Source of the DNA: Terfezia claveryi
Lineage: Eukaryota; Ascomycota; Pezizomycetes; Pezizales; Pezizaceae
DNA length: 64,000 nucleotides
Reading direction: 5' to 3'
NCBI GenBank assembly: GCA_015179025.1
Contig: WHUX01000023.1
Location: forward strand, 62,001 to 126,000
Made by a program: the position numbers and the translations under genes
The notes under the pieces: generated by a model
Told to the model about the DNA's origin: nothing
What the model saw: the letters and a program-made list of their open reading frames with translations, nothing else
Databases searched by the model: none
In this document: piece after piece, positions 43,873 through 55,297 of the stretch
How the letters are laid out: each line of letters begins with the position of its first letter
How positions within the stretch are numbered: position 1 is the first letter of the stretch

Positions 43873-46213
43873 ATGTTTGCATCTGGTATCAGTATGTTAC
43901 TTCGGTCTCAGCAGTTTGCGTGTGCTCCTCGTTCACTCAAAGCCATCGTAGACTGACATTTTCCACCCCCTAGACAAGAATACAAAGAAGTTCGCCCCCA
44001 AAATAACCCAGCGCCGGAAGTTGGGGGGCCCTACACCAACACCAACTCCGTCGTCTAGACCATCTGATGCATCAACACCAGCAGCTGGAATTCTCCCCAC
44101 CGAATCAATACTGTCAGTGCAGGATGAAACGGCCAATCCAGAATCACGGCTCAGTCCTAGGCCCCCATTAACCAGCCGAACATCTCTCACACCAGCTCTA
44201 ACTCCAATCCTACTTCTCGAAGCCAGCCACTATCCCTCCGTAGAAGCACCCACATCAGCCGTAGCTACTGAAGGCCCTTCCAACGAGAATGAAACACCTG
44301 TCCCTCCTACATTCCCACAATCTGTAGGGAAGCAGCACCAGCACAGCCGAGAACACACGCAAGAAATTGATGCCCCAGGTTCGCCCACACCATCGGCAAT
44401 CCGTGCGCCGTCTCCCCCAACCATACCGGGGTTACAATCTTCTCCTGCTCCCGTACCCACAATACAGGAAACAGCAACCCTTGTCCTGACAGTGCAAGCT
44501 TCACCAGTTATTCCTGTGAAAGCGACAGAAATTTCAGTCCCCACCTCTGTCCCCACAGCACGGGCAACATCAACAGTTATCCTCACAGTAGAGGCTACAT
44601 CAACAGTTATCCCCACTGTACAGGCTACACCAGGCCCCGTCCCAATTACTCCTCCAAGCGTAATTCCTACGGTGCTCAGCACAGCATCTACGGTAATAGA
44701 TACTCCACAGCTTATCCCAGAAGACCTAGAAGAACCACGGAAACGAAGGAGGTTTAGTGCCCCCACCAGGCATCAATACACACCCCAAGACGACGAAGAT
44801 GAGGCAATGGAAGATGTGGAGTTAGACGACGATAGGGACGAGGATTACGAAGAGGAGGTTCGCTCCCGCAAACCAACTGCACAAGAGGACGCGACTATAA
44901 CAAGCGATGGACTAGATGAAGTATCATCCATCTCAGAGACTGGGAACACAATTGCCGGCAGCATCAACGCAATCCTAAGTGCAGCCAACAGCGGGGCCAA
45001 CACTGACGCCGAATCCGAAGCCAAAACGAAAGGCAAAGGTAAAGGTAAAGCAAAAGCAAAAACTCTAGCAAAATCTAGGGGCCCTCGGAAAAAGAAAATC
45101 GTTGAAACAGAAACTGCCGACAGCACCGGAGCCGGTCCAACCTCCACTCCCGCACCAAAAAAGGCCCGTGCTCCTCGAAAACCCAAAAGGCAACCAGTCC
45201 AAGCGCCCGAAGCCGAAGGAGACGCCAATGCAACAGCAACCACTGTTGGCGAAGCCCCGCCTACTATTCGCCGCGGACGCAAACGCGAAGCCACGCCCCC
45301 TAACGCAGAATCAATCCAAATCGCCCCCGGAGTCGTCAAAATGGGTGATCTCTGTCGCGACATGAAAATCGGACGAAAATCTAAACGCTTCACAGAGCTA
45401 GAGCAACTCAACTGGACTGAAGTCGTGCGGAAGCAGCGTGCTAAGAAGGCAGCTATGGAGGCTGCTAAGGCTGCAGGGGAGGATATTCCGCCTCAGGAAA
45501 GTATGGAGGAGAGATTGGGAAGGATTGCTCAGGGAAATGAAGCTGTGAGACCGCCGCCGCAGAGGCATGCTATGCAGGTTAGGGTTGTCAACGGGCAGAT
45601 TGTGCTGGACGAAGAGACGTTGCAGGTTGATCGGAGGGAATTGGTGCAGGAGGATGGCCCGAGGGAGATTGTAGAGGAGAGTTCGCTGACTAGGAGAGTT
45701 AATGCTGGTACTTGGGGGAAGAGAGAGAAACCCGAGAGGTGGGATGAAGCGAGCACGGATAGATTCTATGAGGGGTTGGGGATGTTTGGTACTGATTTTG
45801 AGTTGATTTCGGGGTTATTTCCGGATAGAAGTAGGAGGCAGATTAAGAATAAGTTTACGGCGGAGGAGAGGAGGAATCCGACGAGGGTGACTACTGCATT
45901 GAAGAATCGGGTCGAGGTGGATATTGAAGAATATTCAAGGGTGACGAATACAGAGTATGGTGACGCGAGGGAGTTGGATAGGGAATTGGAGGAGATGAGG
46001 GCGCAGCATGAGGAGGAGGAGAGGGCGGCAGTTGAGGCAGTGAGAGAGCTGGATCGGGAGAGGAGGGAAATGCAGGAGGCGGCGGTTACGGCGGCGGGGG
46101 AGAATGTTATTGGGGTTGTGGCACCGCAGAAGAGGAGAGGGAAGGGGAAGCAGAGTCAGTTCATTAGTAGGCACCAGGGGGGTGGTGCGGAGGTAGTTCT
46201 GGGATTGATATGA
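43873..46213 (+). CDS. BDP1: TFIIIB subunit B'' (Bdp1)
   Basis: Exons 43873-43891 and 43974-46213 (82-bp intron) encode 752 residues. Bdp1 completes TFIIIB with TBP and Brf1 to open Pol III promoters. The N-terminus MFASGINKNTKKFAPK resembles the conserved fungal start. Residues about 20-250 are Pro/Thr/Val repeats (low complexity), followed by an acidic segment (DDEDEAMEDVELDDD) and Lys/Ala-rich stretches. The extended SANT domain is near residues 550-640: RWDEASTDRFYEGLGMFGTD then LFPDRSRRQIKNKF and EERRNPTRV. A Glu-rich helix follows. The 19-nt first exon was placed because an intron with GTATGT and CCCCCTAG joins it in frame. Codon use changes to G-rich in the 3' half, unlike the C/A-rich 5' half. 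Confidence 0.93.
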
Positions 46214-46621
46214 TGCTTGTTGGAGAGAGGGGTTGCACGTCTTTTCTTTGCTTTTATTTACATCTGGGAGATTACATGGCGTTATACAGGTTTGCTAGAG
46301 TATGGTGTTATCCTAAAGTGTTTACTTTTCATCTTATAGCCATTGACTTCTTTCATGATATTACATCAAAGACTTAGGAAGATAAAAAGCTATTGAATTT
46401 TACCCTCGACTTATGACAATAACCTAATCTATCTATTTCTGGTACAAGTACGTCCCTGGCCTCCGATGTAGCTAAACCTTATATTCCTATTTCGCCAATT
46501 CAAAGAGGAGTTCATAAAAAAGGAAACTCGTTTTTGCAACATGCTTGAACTCCCTATATACTCCCCTGCCCATTCAACTATTGCACCGTCTCAACCTTAT
46601 GGCTAGCAATAGAAAATGAAG
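46214..46621. terminator. Convergent 3' region, BDP1 and karyopherin gene
   Basis: The two genes end 408 bases apart, tail to tail. The space is A/T-rich with no other feature and must hold both polyadenylation signals. Confidence 0.6.
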
Positions 46622-49600
46622 CTACTCAAGTTGCACCGACCCATAAGCAAACTCGTTCCCTCGGCACTGCACCCAGAAGTCTTTCGCGATCTGGTTTGTT
46701 CCCCGTGCGCCTCGGAGACTAGATTTCGCTCCAAGATTAACAGAGCGTTCACAAGAGCATACAACAGATAATAGGTAAGTACCTTATAACCTTCTCCAAA
46801 AACAACCTCTTATCTTGGTCAGTGACCTTTGGCGAGGGGAACCCTGGCCTAAACAATGCCGCAGACAACCACGCCTTTGTTCGAGGCTGCCTGAAAACCA
46901 TCTTCTTCAATACTTCGCACAGGCTGTCAACCTCGCTTCGTGCTGCACCCCCCCCCAAGCCCTATATATTTCTATTAGACTCCGAGTGTTCAGAGATAAG
47001 AGAGAAAGTGGTACCAATAGTAGTTTCTCCGCAAGTACAGGTCCGCATGCCTGGACGATTGAGTCTATGGCTGATTGGACTACACGTTGGTCGTCTCGAA
47101 GACTGACCAGTGTACTCTGTACACGATTAGGTATGGAACAACAAATCACGTGACTTGGAGCAATAACATACCCAGAAAGTGCACGCTGCTTTTTTCACCA
47201 GCGGTTCCCGTACGCCAACGGAATTCAAGGCAAACATAAAAAGAAGCTCTACTCGTGACTTTGGCTCATAATTGACAAATACCTCCACGTATTTTGACAG
47301 CATCCTATTCATGAACTCCACGATGCTTTGAGCGACATCTGGGTCTGTTTGTGGGTCTACAAGGTGTGCATCAGCTGAGCGTTTTGTGAGAGAGGAGTCA
47401 TTCTACTTACCTTTGTATGTTTCAACCAAGGTGACAACCATATTTAACAACGCTCTAGCCTGTGGCACAATAGACATCGCTCCCTCGGTTGAATATGAGC
47501 TTATCATGGTTGCTGCGGTTGTAACAATGGTTTCCACTCGCCTAGTGCAGTTGGCTGCTCGCTCAAGTAGGAAATTTGCCGTGAGATAGGGGGGAAATAC
47601 GAATGCTCCTGGAGATGATTCTGTAAATCCTGTTTTGAAAACACAACAAGCAGCTTCAACCACTTCTGAATCCTCCTTGAGAGCCACCACAATTGCTTGT
47701 ATTATCTGAACAATCTGTGTCTGGATCAATAATCCCTTTTCCTGTTCCCAGAATGAAAGCGGCCGGACTCCGTTTTCCTCAGAATCGAGTTCGATAGGTA
47801 TATCGTCGGGGACTTGAAGCCCGCGTCCCATGTTTGTCAGGCAATGTAATACCGATAAGGCTAACTCTTTTCCCACATCAAACTGGCCATGTTGCACTAG
47901 GGACAAACATGTTGCCACATTCTTTTGAATCAACCTCAGAAGCATTAAGATCGGCTGCTCCTTTTCCTCCTCTGTGGGTAGTGCTTGAATGACATATGAG
48001 ATCGCACAGATAACTCTCTCTTTGGCGAAATCATCCGCAGATGGAGAATTCATAAAAACCTCGTATTGGTAGAGGAATGTGGACAGTTCTCCTGTCAGTG
48101 TGTCCCTGCATGACAAACAAAGCTGAGAAATAGACTTGGAGGCATTTCGAGCCAATGAAGGGGCAGACAATGTTGTAAATAAGTAGTTCAATACTGCTGG
48201 GAGAAAATCGGAGTGTCTCTCAAAGAAGTCGGCATATGATCCTATTGAATAGGAGTTAATACCTATAATCCTCGTGATATGGACCATATTCTCCTACCTA
48301 TCAGGTTGACAGCAGTTCTGCGAGCCTTGAGAGGGATATGTGCTTGTGAATCAGAGAGCATAGTAAAAAGCGGGGAGCCAAAGAGGTGCTCCAAGGCGTC
48401 ATCTTCACTAGGTTCGTCCGTCAGACTGTCACTCAGTGACTTAAGGCAAAACATTGTGGCCTCTATGTCCTGCTAATCGTTAACTCACATCACAGAGAAC
48501 GAGGGTCTTTTGTGCCACATACCTCCCAATCATGAGCCGGTAGGGCACTAAGGATATGATCAACAAACTGCGTAAACAATGGGGCATGTAGAAGTGGGTA
48601 GGCCGTCTCTAGTAGATCTGCAAAATCTTTCCTAAAAGAGGTAAACCCTTCTCTTGAATCCTTACTCCAGGTATCAGCGATCTCAGCTGGCGGGATCTTA
48701 ATCTTCCTCCAGTATTCCTGAATGGCTTGAAAAACATGACTCTTTCCCTGTTCAATAGCGAGTAGTGCATGGGATTGGTCTTCAAATTCATCCATAAACT
48801 CCCCGTCCAGCAAATATTCGACTAAGCAAGACCAAAACTCAAATGTCTGTGGGGATATTTCATTTTCCACAACAGGATACCCAGGAGTTGTTAACATAGT
48901 ATGCATCATGTGCATCAATGTCTGTGCTTCTAAGTCACTGTGCCTCTTTGCAAGCCTTTTGACGTTCGCTTCAGAAAATGCAATGATAAGTCTGACGAAT
49001 TGAGTTGGGTCAATCTCGCCTTCTTCCGCCAGCACCTCCTGGAATCTCGCCACTCCCCACGGTCCCGTTAGAATTCCAAAGAGCGTATTGACGTCCTCCT
49101 CATTGAAGAGGGATGTATAATTGATCAAGGCATCAGTAATGAGCTCCGCGGCGGTATCAAATGTCTCGCTATGTTGCAGCCATCGCATGGCAGCTTTGTT
49201 AAGGGCTTTGAGCTTTTCTATTGCAGCAGGTGGAGCGATGGAACTATGTGCCCAACTCTAGGTGGAAGTAAGTCTCCATGGTTTTTAAAATTCAGAAAAT
49301 GACCGTCACACACACCGAGAAGCATTGTAGACCCTCAATGACAAGCGCGGTATCCACCTCGTCATCACTACCTGGGGAATATTGTGAGCTGCAAACCTAC
49401 TTATCACGTTCTTATCTGGAGGATGGGCATACTATATTCTGGTAAAGCAATTGCATGCGCTATTAGTAAAACAGCTTCCGTTGCATTTATTGAGACCTTG
49501 TCTCTATAATGCTGACTTGTGACCTAGGTCAGTTATGCCCGTCTCATATTAAGAAAAGAGTCTCTAACTTTTTGATATTTTTGCTATCCAATTTTGACAC

Positions 49601-50254
49601 CTCCTCCAGAAAAATCGTGCAAAACCAGAGAGCTACAATTTTTTGAGCTGACGAAGCCTTTTGAAGCAGTACTGTTGTTGATGGACAGCTGTCTATGTCA
49701 TCGGGAGAGACACGGTGACCACATAAACAGCAAATCAGGTGCCTGATGCAATGTATCCATTTATCTGGGAATCGAACGAAAAATACTGCAAGGGTCGAAC
49801 AGAGCTTCTTGATAACTAAGGCTGAAGCACCTCCAGCAACCGCTCGAACTATCCAATTGATCAGGGTATCCAGCAGGACAAACACATCCGCTTCTGCAAG
49901 GCTCTCCCTGGATTAGACTAGATGAGCTTGAGTAGGTGAGTGGAAGTGTCTCGCTGATAGAGCGTACCAGTCGGAATTGAGCTTCACCGTGAATGTCAAA
50001 GCTCCAAAGAATTGAACCTGTTGATCTGGATTTCCGAGCAGTGCGTTGGCTAATGTCCATCCATCTGCAGACCGCTGGACTTGCTGAAGTATTTCTTGGA
50101 CTTTGACGATTGAAGCCGGCGAGCCAGGCTGATAAAGCCGTTGGACAAGCTGATACCATCGTAGTTAGCTGAGGCGCCCTTCTGAGGTTCTCTGAATCGC
50201 CCTCACTTGAATGACATCTTGCAGTGAAGTGGGGTACCGGATTTCTGCCTCCAT
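46622..50254 (-). CDS. Importin-beta family karyopherin (importin-13/Kap122-like)
   Basis: Twelve exons, all phase-consistent, encode 998 residues: 50254-50207, 50149-49968, 49907-49569, 49503-49433, 49371-49316, 49257-48523, 48469-48298, 48241-47411, 47356-47172, 47116-47015, 46961-46783, 46718-46622. The N-terminus has the importin-beta pattern VQFFGALTFTVKLNSDW (as in importin-13/transportin-3), followed by helical HEAT-type repeats such as EEGLQCF-like VIEGLQCFSSWAH and DIEATMFCLKSLSD. The C-terminus is FWVQCRGNEFAYGSVQLE. Such proteins carry cargo through nuclear pores under RanGTP control. Orthology to a single yeast member (Kap122/Pdr6 or Kap111) cannot be fixed by eye. The start is supported by the ATG giving a 48-nt first exon and a 57-bp intron. 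Confidence 0.88.
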
Positions 50255-51125
50255 GTGAGAGGCACTGACGTTGTGGAGATCTGAATATGAATATAGAGTT
50301 AACTTGAGGTGGATCCACCAGTGGGCATAGTGATGCTTCACAGGCGATAGGCAAAGTTGAGAATGTAAAGGAGTAGTATATCTCGATCATCGAATCTATA
50401 CTAGTAGCTGCATATCTTATGACATGACCCTGCATGCAAATCCCGTGACATTATCCATGTTTCTGGTTTGATCTACGGTAGGTAGTTGTTTTTTTCTTAG
50501 TCTAGTATCTGGATTTCATAAGGCTAGTCTGGCTTGGCTAGTCTGGTTGCACAACCCCTCGGAACAGCTTGGCTTAGCGAAGCATGGCCCGAAAGAGTTG
50601 CGAGAACTTCAACCAGACTAACATAAGTTAGGTAGAAGTCCAGACTAGGTTGCACTAGGGAACATTTAGGGCTTACTCCGTAGGTAGCAATCCACCAAAT
50701 GTCGGTAAGGCTTAGTCTGGTCACTAGTAAGGGTGTAGGTATGCAGCCAAGCAGTGCATGCAAACCCTTCATATGTTCTACATAATACCTATTGGGATCG
50801 CCTAGTTTCAGCAATGCCGATTGACTTGTTCATTGGGTCAAAACATTCAGTTTTACGATGCTGCATTGCGGAAGTCGATTCTGGGAGGAATAATTAGAAT
50901 GGTTCGGTAACAGAAGCCAACTTTCTGGACATGCTGGGGATCTTGCTTGTTACGGAGCACTATCCAAGTACAAGAGTCACATAGCGATACCTCGACACTT
51001 GCGTGTCCACTTATGCAAGTGCCAAATAAACCTTTCCTCATCACCTGCAATCGCAGGTGATACTACAAAGCCTGACACCCATTCATAACACTTTGTTGCG
51101 TCAACTATAGTTTCCGCTACCTATC
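50255..51125. other. Intergenic upstream of the karyopherin gene
   Basis: Holds the karyopherin promoter. The segment 50523-50720 repeats TAGTCTGG several times in both orientations, possibly a MITE relic; its ends could not be fixed. Confidence 0.45.
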
Positions 51126-51990
51126 ATGTTAAACTCAGAAGTATCTGACCAGTCCTCAACCCCGCTTGACGATGATACTATTGGCGGGCTTTGGCTGCTC
51201 ACATCAGAGCCAACCCCCTAAATCCCTCCGCTCTTCCAACAATCCAGCCCGGGACCCCTTCATGATTCTTCGAGGCCATACATGAGGACAAATACTAGAC
51301 TGGACCGGACACACTATGATGTCTATTACGATAGTAAGTGCTGAGTTGTAGGACTATGCTGATTGATTTGCTAATGAATGGGTAGGTAATATCAATGTGA
51401 ACGATCAGCCATGGGTGTATCGCATCATGTCCCATAACGTATCATGCAATAAGGATTTGCTACTGAAATTCGTGCTCGATATGGAAGATGTTATATTTCT
51501 GGAGTTGTGAATAGAGCTGCTTATCTAGGCAATGGGCTAGTACTGAAGCAGCACATATTTTTCCACTGGAAAGGGATCACCAGTGTGGATTCAGGAGAAT
51601 TTCGGCCGGTGGATTACAGATATGGATGATACGAATGGATCGAAAATCAACTCGATACAATGGGATGTTGCTTCAGTCAAACATTCGTCTGCTATTTGAT
51701 TACTGATAACCGTGATCCAGATGTGAGTATATTGCATCGAATGAATAGTTATTAAAATTGATACTAACTAGCAGGACAATTACAAGGTTACCGAGTTTAA
51801 TGTATATTGCATCGAATGAATAGTTATTAAAATTGATACTAACTAGCAGGACAATTACAAGGTTACCGAGTTTAATGATGATAACTTAGGATTGGACGGA
51901 AGAGTGCTTCATCCAGTGAGTCGAAATCCGAATAAGTTTCATCGTGTGTTGGACGAGCTATTGAGATGGCATTTCATCTACGTAAGTAAT
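51126..51990 (+). pseudogene. Decayed HNH-nuclease-like gene
   Basis: Fragments on the plus strand line up as broken exons: MLNSEVSDQSSTPLDDDTIG then TAA, continuing in frame to RTHYDVYYD; a 51-bp-scale intron with GTAAGT and GGTAG; VYRIMSHNVSCNKDLLLKF then several stops; and a last part with LDGRVLHPVSRNPNKFHRV and DELLRWHF. The last block resembles the fungal HNH-endonuclease-like family that has a ..DGR.L.PV.R.P..PHRV.DELLRWHF pattern; this match is from memory of the family and unverified. In-frame stops (TAA, TGA, TAG) and the loss of the 3' part mark it as dead. It also has a perfect 75-bp tandem duplication (51727-51876). Confidence 0.5.
51727..51876 (+). repeat. Perfect 75-bp tandem duplication across a splice acceptor
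   Basis: Two identical 75-bp units, 51727-51801 and 51802-51876. Each contains GTATAT (donor-like), ACTAAC (branch site), TAGCAG (acceptor) and 27 nt of exon reading DNYKVTEFN. Identity of 75/75 shows it is recent. Confidence 0.95.
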
Positions 51991-52610
51991 TGAGGTTACA
52001 TCAAAATATAATGGCCTATGACCTAAGTAGGTAGGCAGATACTAGGTAGGTATTACGATACTAGAGATAAGAGAGACTCGGGATTCGGGATCAGAAATGT
52101 GGGCTGTCGTCTTTTAAGTGTACTGCTGTAGGTTTGGAATTCGAAGCTTCCTCGTTATTATACTATGTACTAAGACGATGAAGATAAATTAAAAAATTTG
52201 TTAAGCATGAACTACCTGTGATAGACCACATCCACTTCTACTGTCTGGGCCATTGGTCTTATCCTATAAAAGCCAATGGACAGCATCGTGTAGTACTCCA
52301 GAGCTGGAATATGATGACTGAAGCCATTAGGCTGTTAGGTGGGTCCCATTTTTGAAGTATAATAAGACGATCTTTACATCGGATAAGTACTAAAGTATGC
52401 CCTTTTGTTTGCATGGAGGATGTTAAAGCTCCAGAGGTTTTCCTTGAGTTCGCCCTAATCTTGATTATTATCTCGGCATGCAGCAGCAGAATGTCGTCTG
52501 GATGGCACGACCCCTACAGTTGGTAGTTAGTTAGTAGCACCCTATGACACTCCCCCTCTTTCATTTTTTCGCTAACGCTGCACCACATATAAAGTGAATC
52601 CCCAGTACAT
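51991..52610. other. Intergenic upstream of X-Pro aminopeptidase
   Basis: No gene seen. It should contain the peptidase promoter; a C/T-rich stretch at 52540-52575 precedes the start codon. Confidence 0.5.
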
Positions 52611-55140
52611 ATGAACCACCTTACCAGGCTTCTAACGTCGACGAAGCCTCCTTACATAGCTCAGCTTATCAAGACGAGACTACCTCTCAAGCCACATCCC
52701 AATACCCACAGAAATACCCGCCGTTTCCTCTCATCGGATCACACCGATCCAGCCATGGAGAAAGTGAATACCACAAAACGTTTGCAAAAATTACGGGAAT
52801 TAATGCAGAAGGCATCCGTGGATGTTTACAGTAGGCGGCACCATCCATGTAGTCTGGTTCATACACACCCATCTGGAATTTCACTGATTTCGACATTTGA
52901 GGAGGATAGTTGTACCCTCTGAAGATGCCCACTCATCTGAATACATTGCTCCCTGTGATGCTAGGCGAGAATATATTTCAGGCTTCAGCGGCTCAGCAGG
53001 ACGCGCTGTCATCACCCTCGACAAGGCAGCACTTTCGACCGACGGAAGATATTTCAATCAGGCATCAAAACAGCTAGATGACAATTGGATACTATTGAAA
53101 CAAGGGCTACCAGATGTTCCAACTTGGCAGGATTGGTTCGTTTTCATCCTAATAACCTCGTCTTGCATATCTGATCGGCCTGGGTAGGACCTGCGAACAA
53201 GCTCAAGGTGGCAAGAATGTTGGCGTTGATCCTACCTTGATTACGGCCCGTATGTGACGCTTCAGTTTATTACCCTCGGGTATATATTGATGAAACCTGA
53301 CCTCAGAGTACAGGTGATGCAAAGAACCTGGAGGAGAAAATTAAGAAGAAGGGAGGTGCAAGCTTGGTTGCTCTTGCTTGCAATCTCGTAGATGGCGTTT
53401 GGGGAGGTGAGAGGCCATCGAGACCTGCAGAGCCTATCATGGTTTTGGGAAATGAGTTTGCCGGAAAACCGTTTTCAGAAAAGCTACAGGTAGTGCGGGA
53501 TATCCTTACTACCAAGAAGTCCCCAGGCTTTGTCGTTAGTATGCTCGACGAGATCATGTGGCTTTATAATATTCGAGGAAGCGAGTATGCAACTTAATCT
53601 TTCACCCCATAATTTAAGATTACGTGAACTGACCTTTATGGCAGTATCCCGTATAACCCAGTCTCATTCTCTTACGCTGTCATCACTCCGGATAAGGCGA
53701 CTTTGTATGTTGATGACAAAAAGGTCTCTGATGTGGTAAAGAAGCACCTCGAAAATGTTGTTGAAATCCGCCCTTATGATGCTATTTTCGAAGACTGCGT
53801 CGCATTGAGTGCTCGAATCAATATGATTGATGAGAACAAAGATCATAGCAAATGGTTGGTGTCAAATAGAGCTTCGTGGGCTCTGGTCAATGCGTTAGGT
53901 GGTCAGGAGCGGGTCGAGATTACAAGGAGCCCGATTGAAGACGCCAAAGCTGTTAAGAACGAGATAGAACTGGAGGGAATGAGGAAGTGCCACATCAGGG
54001 ACGGTGCTGCGTTGATAGAATACTTTGCCTGGCTCGAGGGTCAGTTGTTGAAAGGGGCAAATTTGGATGAGGTGGACGCTGCGAACCAACTGGAAGAGTT
54101 CAGAAAGTAGGTAGCTTAAGATATTGTTAGCCAGAGCTGACATTTATGCTTTTAGAACAAAGGAACACTTCAAGGGACTTTCCTTTAGTACGATTTCGTC
54201 AACAGGGGCCAATGCAGCCGTCATTCATTACCATCCAATGAAACCCAGTTGTGCGGTCATAGATCCAAAGGCGATATATTTATGCGTTGGTGCTCCTTGA
54301 GGTTAGAAGATATTGGCAGACGATTGACCTTGAATGTAGGATTCTGGGGCACAATATCTAGATGGAACTACGGACACCACAAGAACTCTACATTTTGGGG
54401 AACCAACAGAAATGGAGAAGAAAGCATATACACTTGTCCTGAAGGGGCACATTGCGCTCTCTAGGGCAATTTTTCCAAAGTCTACCACCGGCATTGCCTT
54501 AGATGTTCTTGCTAGGCAGTTTCTATGGGCAGAGGGTCTAAATTACCGCCATGGAACTGGGCATGGTGTCGGGTCGTTTTTGGTAAGAGAATATATATTT
54601 GAATGAATTCTTTGTGTTGCGCTAATACAACGGCTTCAGAATGTTCACGAGGGACCCATTGGTATCGGCACCAGACCTCAGTATGCGGAGGTGTCTCTTG
54701 CTGCAGGCAATGTTATATCTAATGGTGAGTACAAATTTTCTTTTAATTGGAACACAGTTAATTACCCCGAACTTTAGAGCCCGGTTACTACGAGGACGGT
54801 GCCTTTGGTATTAGAATTGAAAATGTCGTTGCTGTTAAGGAGACTGAAACAAAGCACAAATTCGATGATAGACCGTAGGCTGCCCAAACGACCGCACATT
54901 TCAGTTGACTTGGATGGGCTAATATGGGTCCTCAGATATTTTGCATTTGAGAATCTCACCATGGTCCCTATGTGCAAGAAACTTACAGATATCGGCCGTT
55001 TAACAACCGATGAGAAGCAATGGCTCAATGCCTATCATAAAGATGTTTATGACAAAACGAAGGTTTTCTTAGAGAAGAATCCTCAGGCGATGGAGTGGCT
55101 TGAGCGGGAGACGGCCGAGATAAAAGACCTTAGAGCTTAG
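52611..55140 (+). CDS. X-Pro aminopeptidase P (M24B metallopeptidase)
   Basis: Ten exons encode 666 residues: 52611-52830, 52910-53135, 53188-53249, 53314-53584, 53645-54106, 54156-54285, 54340-54582, 54640-54724, 54778-54874, 54936-55140. It cleaves the residue before an N-terminal penultimate proline. Family marks: [57 protein letters not shown]. The M24 metal ligands are seen in [33 protein letters not shown] and GIRIENVV. The N-terminal 48 residues are Arg/Leu/Thr-rich (RNTRRFLSS) like a mitochondrial presequence, and a second ATG at 52755 in a GCCATGG context would give a cytosolic form. It ends 157 bases from proline iminopeptidase, tail to tail. Confidence 0.95.
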
Positions 55141-55297
55141 GGGCCCCAACTGATCTAACAGGCATGCATGTTACCTAAGAAATCTTATTCGTATAGTACT
55201 ACTGCTCCCTAGGTATCATATATCTCAGGCGTTGCCTCTTTCAAGACTTCCGCTTCTAAGAGGGAAAGAGAGCCCGTAACAAAAACAGTAGCGAGAA
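55141..55297. terminator. Shared 3' space between two proline peptidases
   Basis: Only 157 bases separate the two stop codons; both polyadenylation sites must lie here or overlap the opposite gene. Confidence 0.6.

Noticed and set aside
44230..44766. 178-codon antisense frame in BDP1
   Set aside because: Shadow of the Pro/Thr/Val repeat region; no ATG context or domain, and BDP1 on the other strand is well supported.
50523..50720. Defined MITE
   Set aside because: TAGTCTGG and its complement recur several times, but no terminal inverted repeat with target duplication could be fixed.
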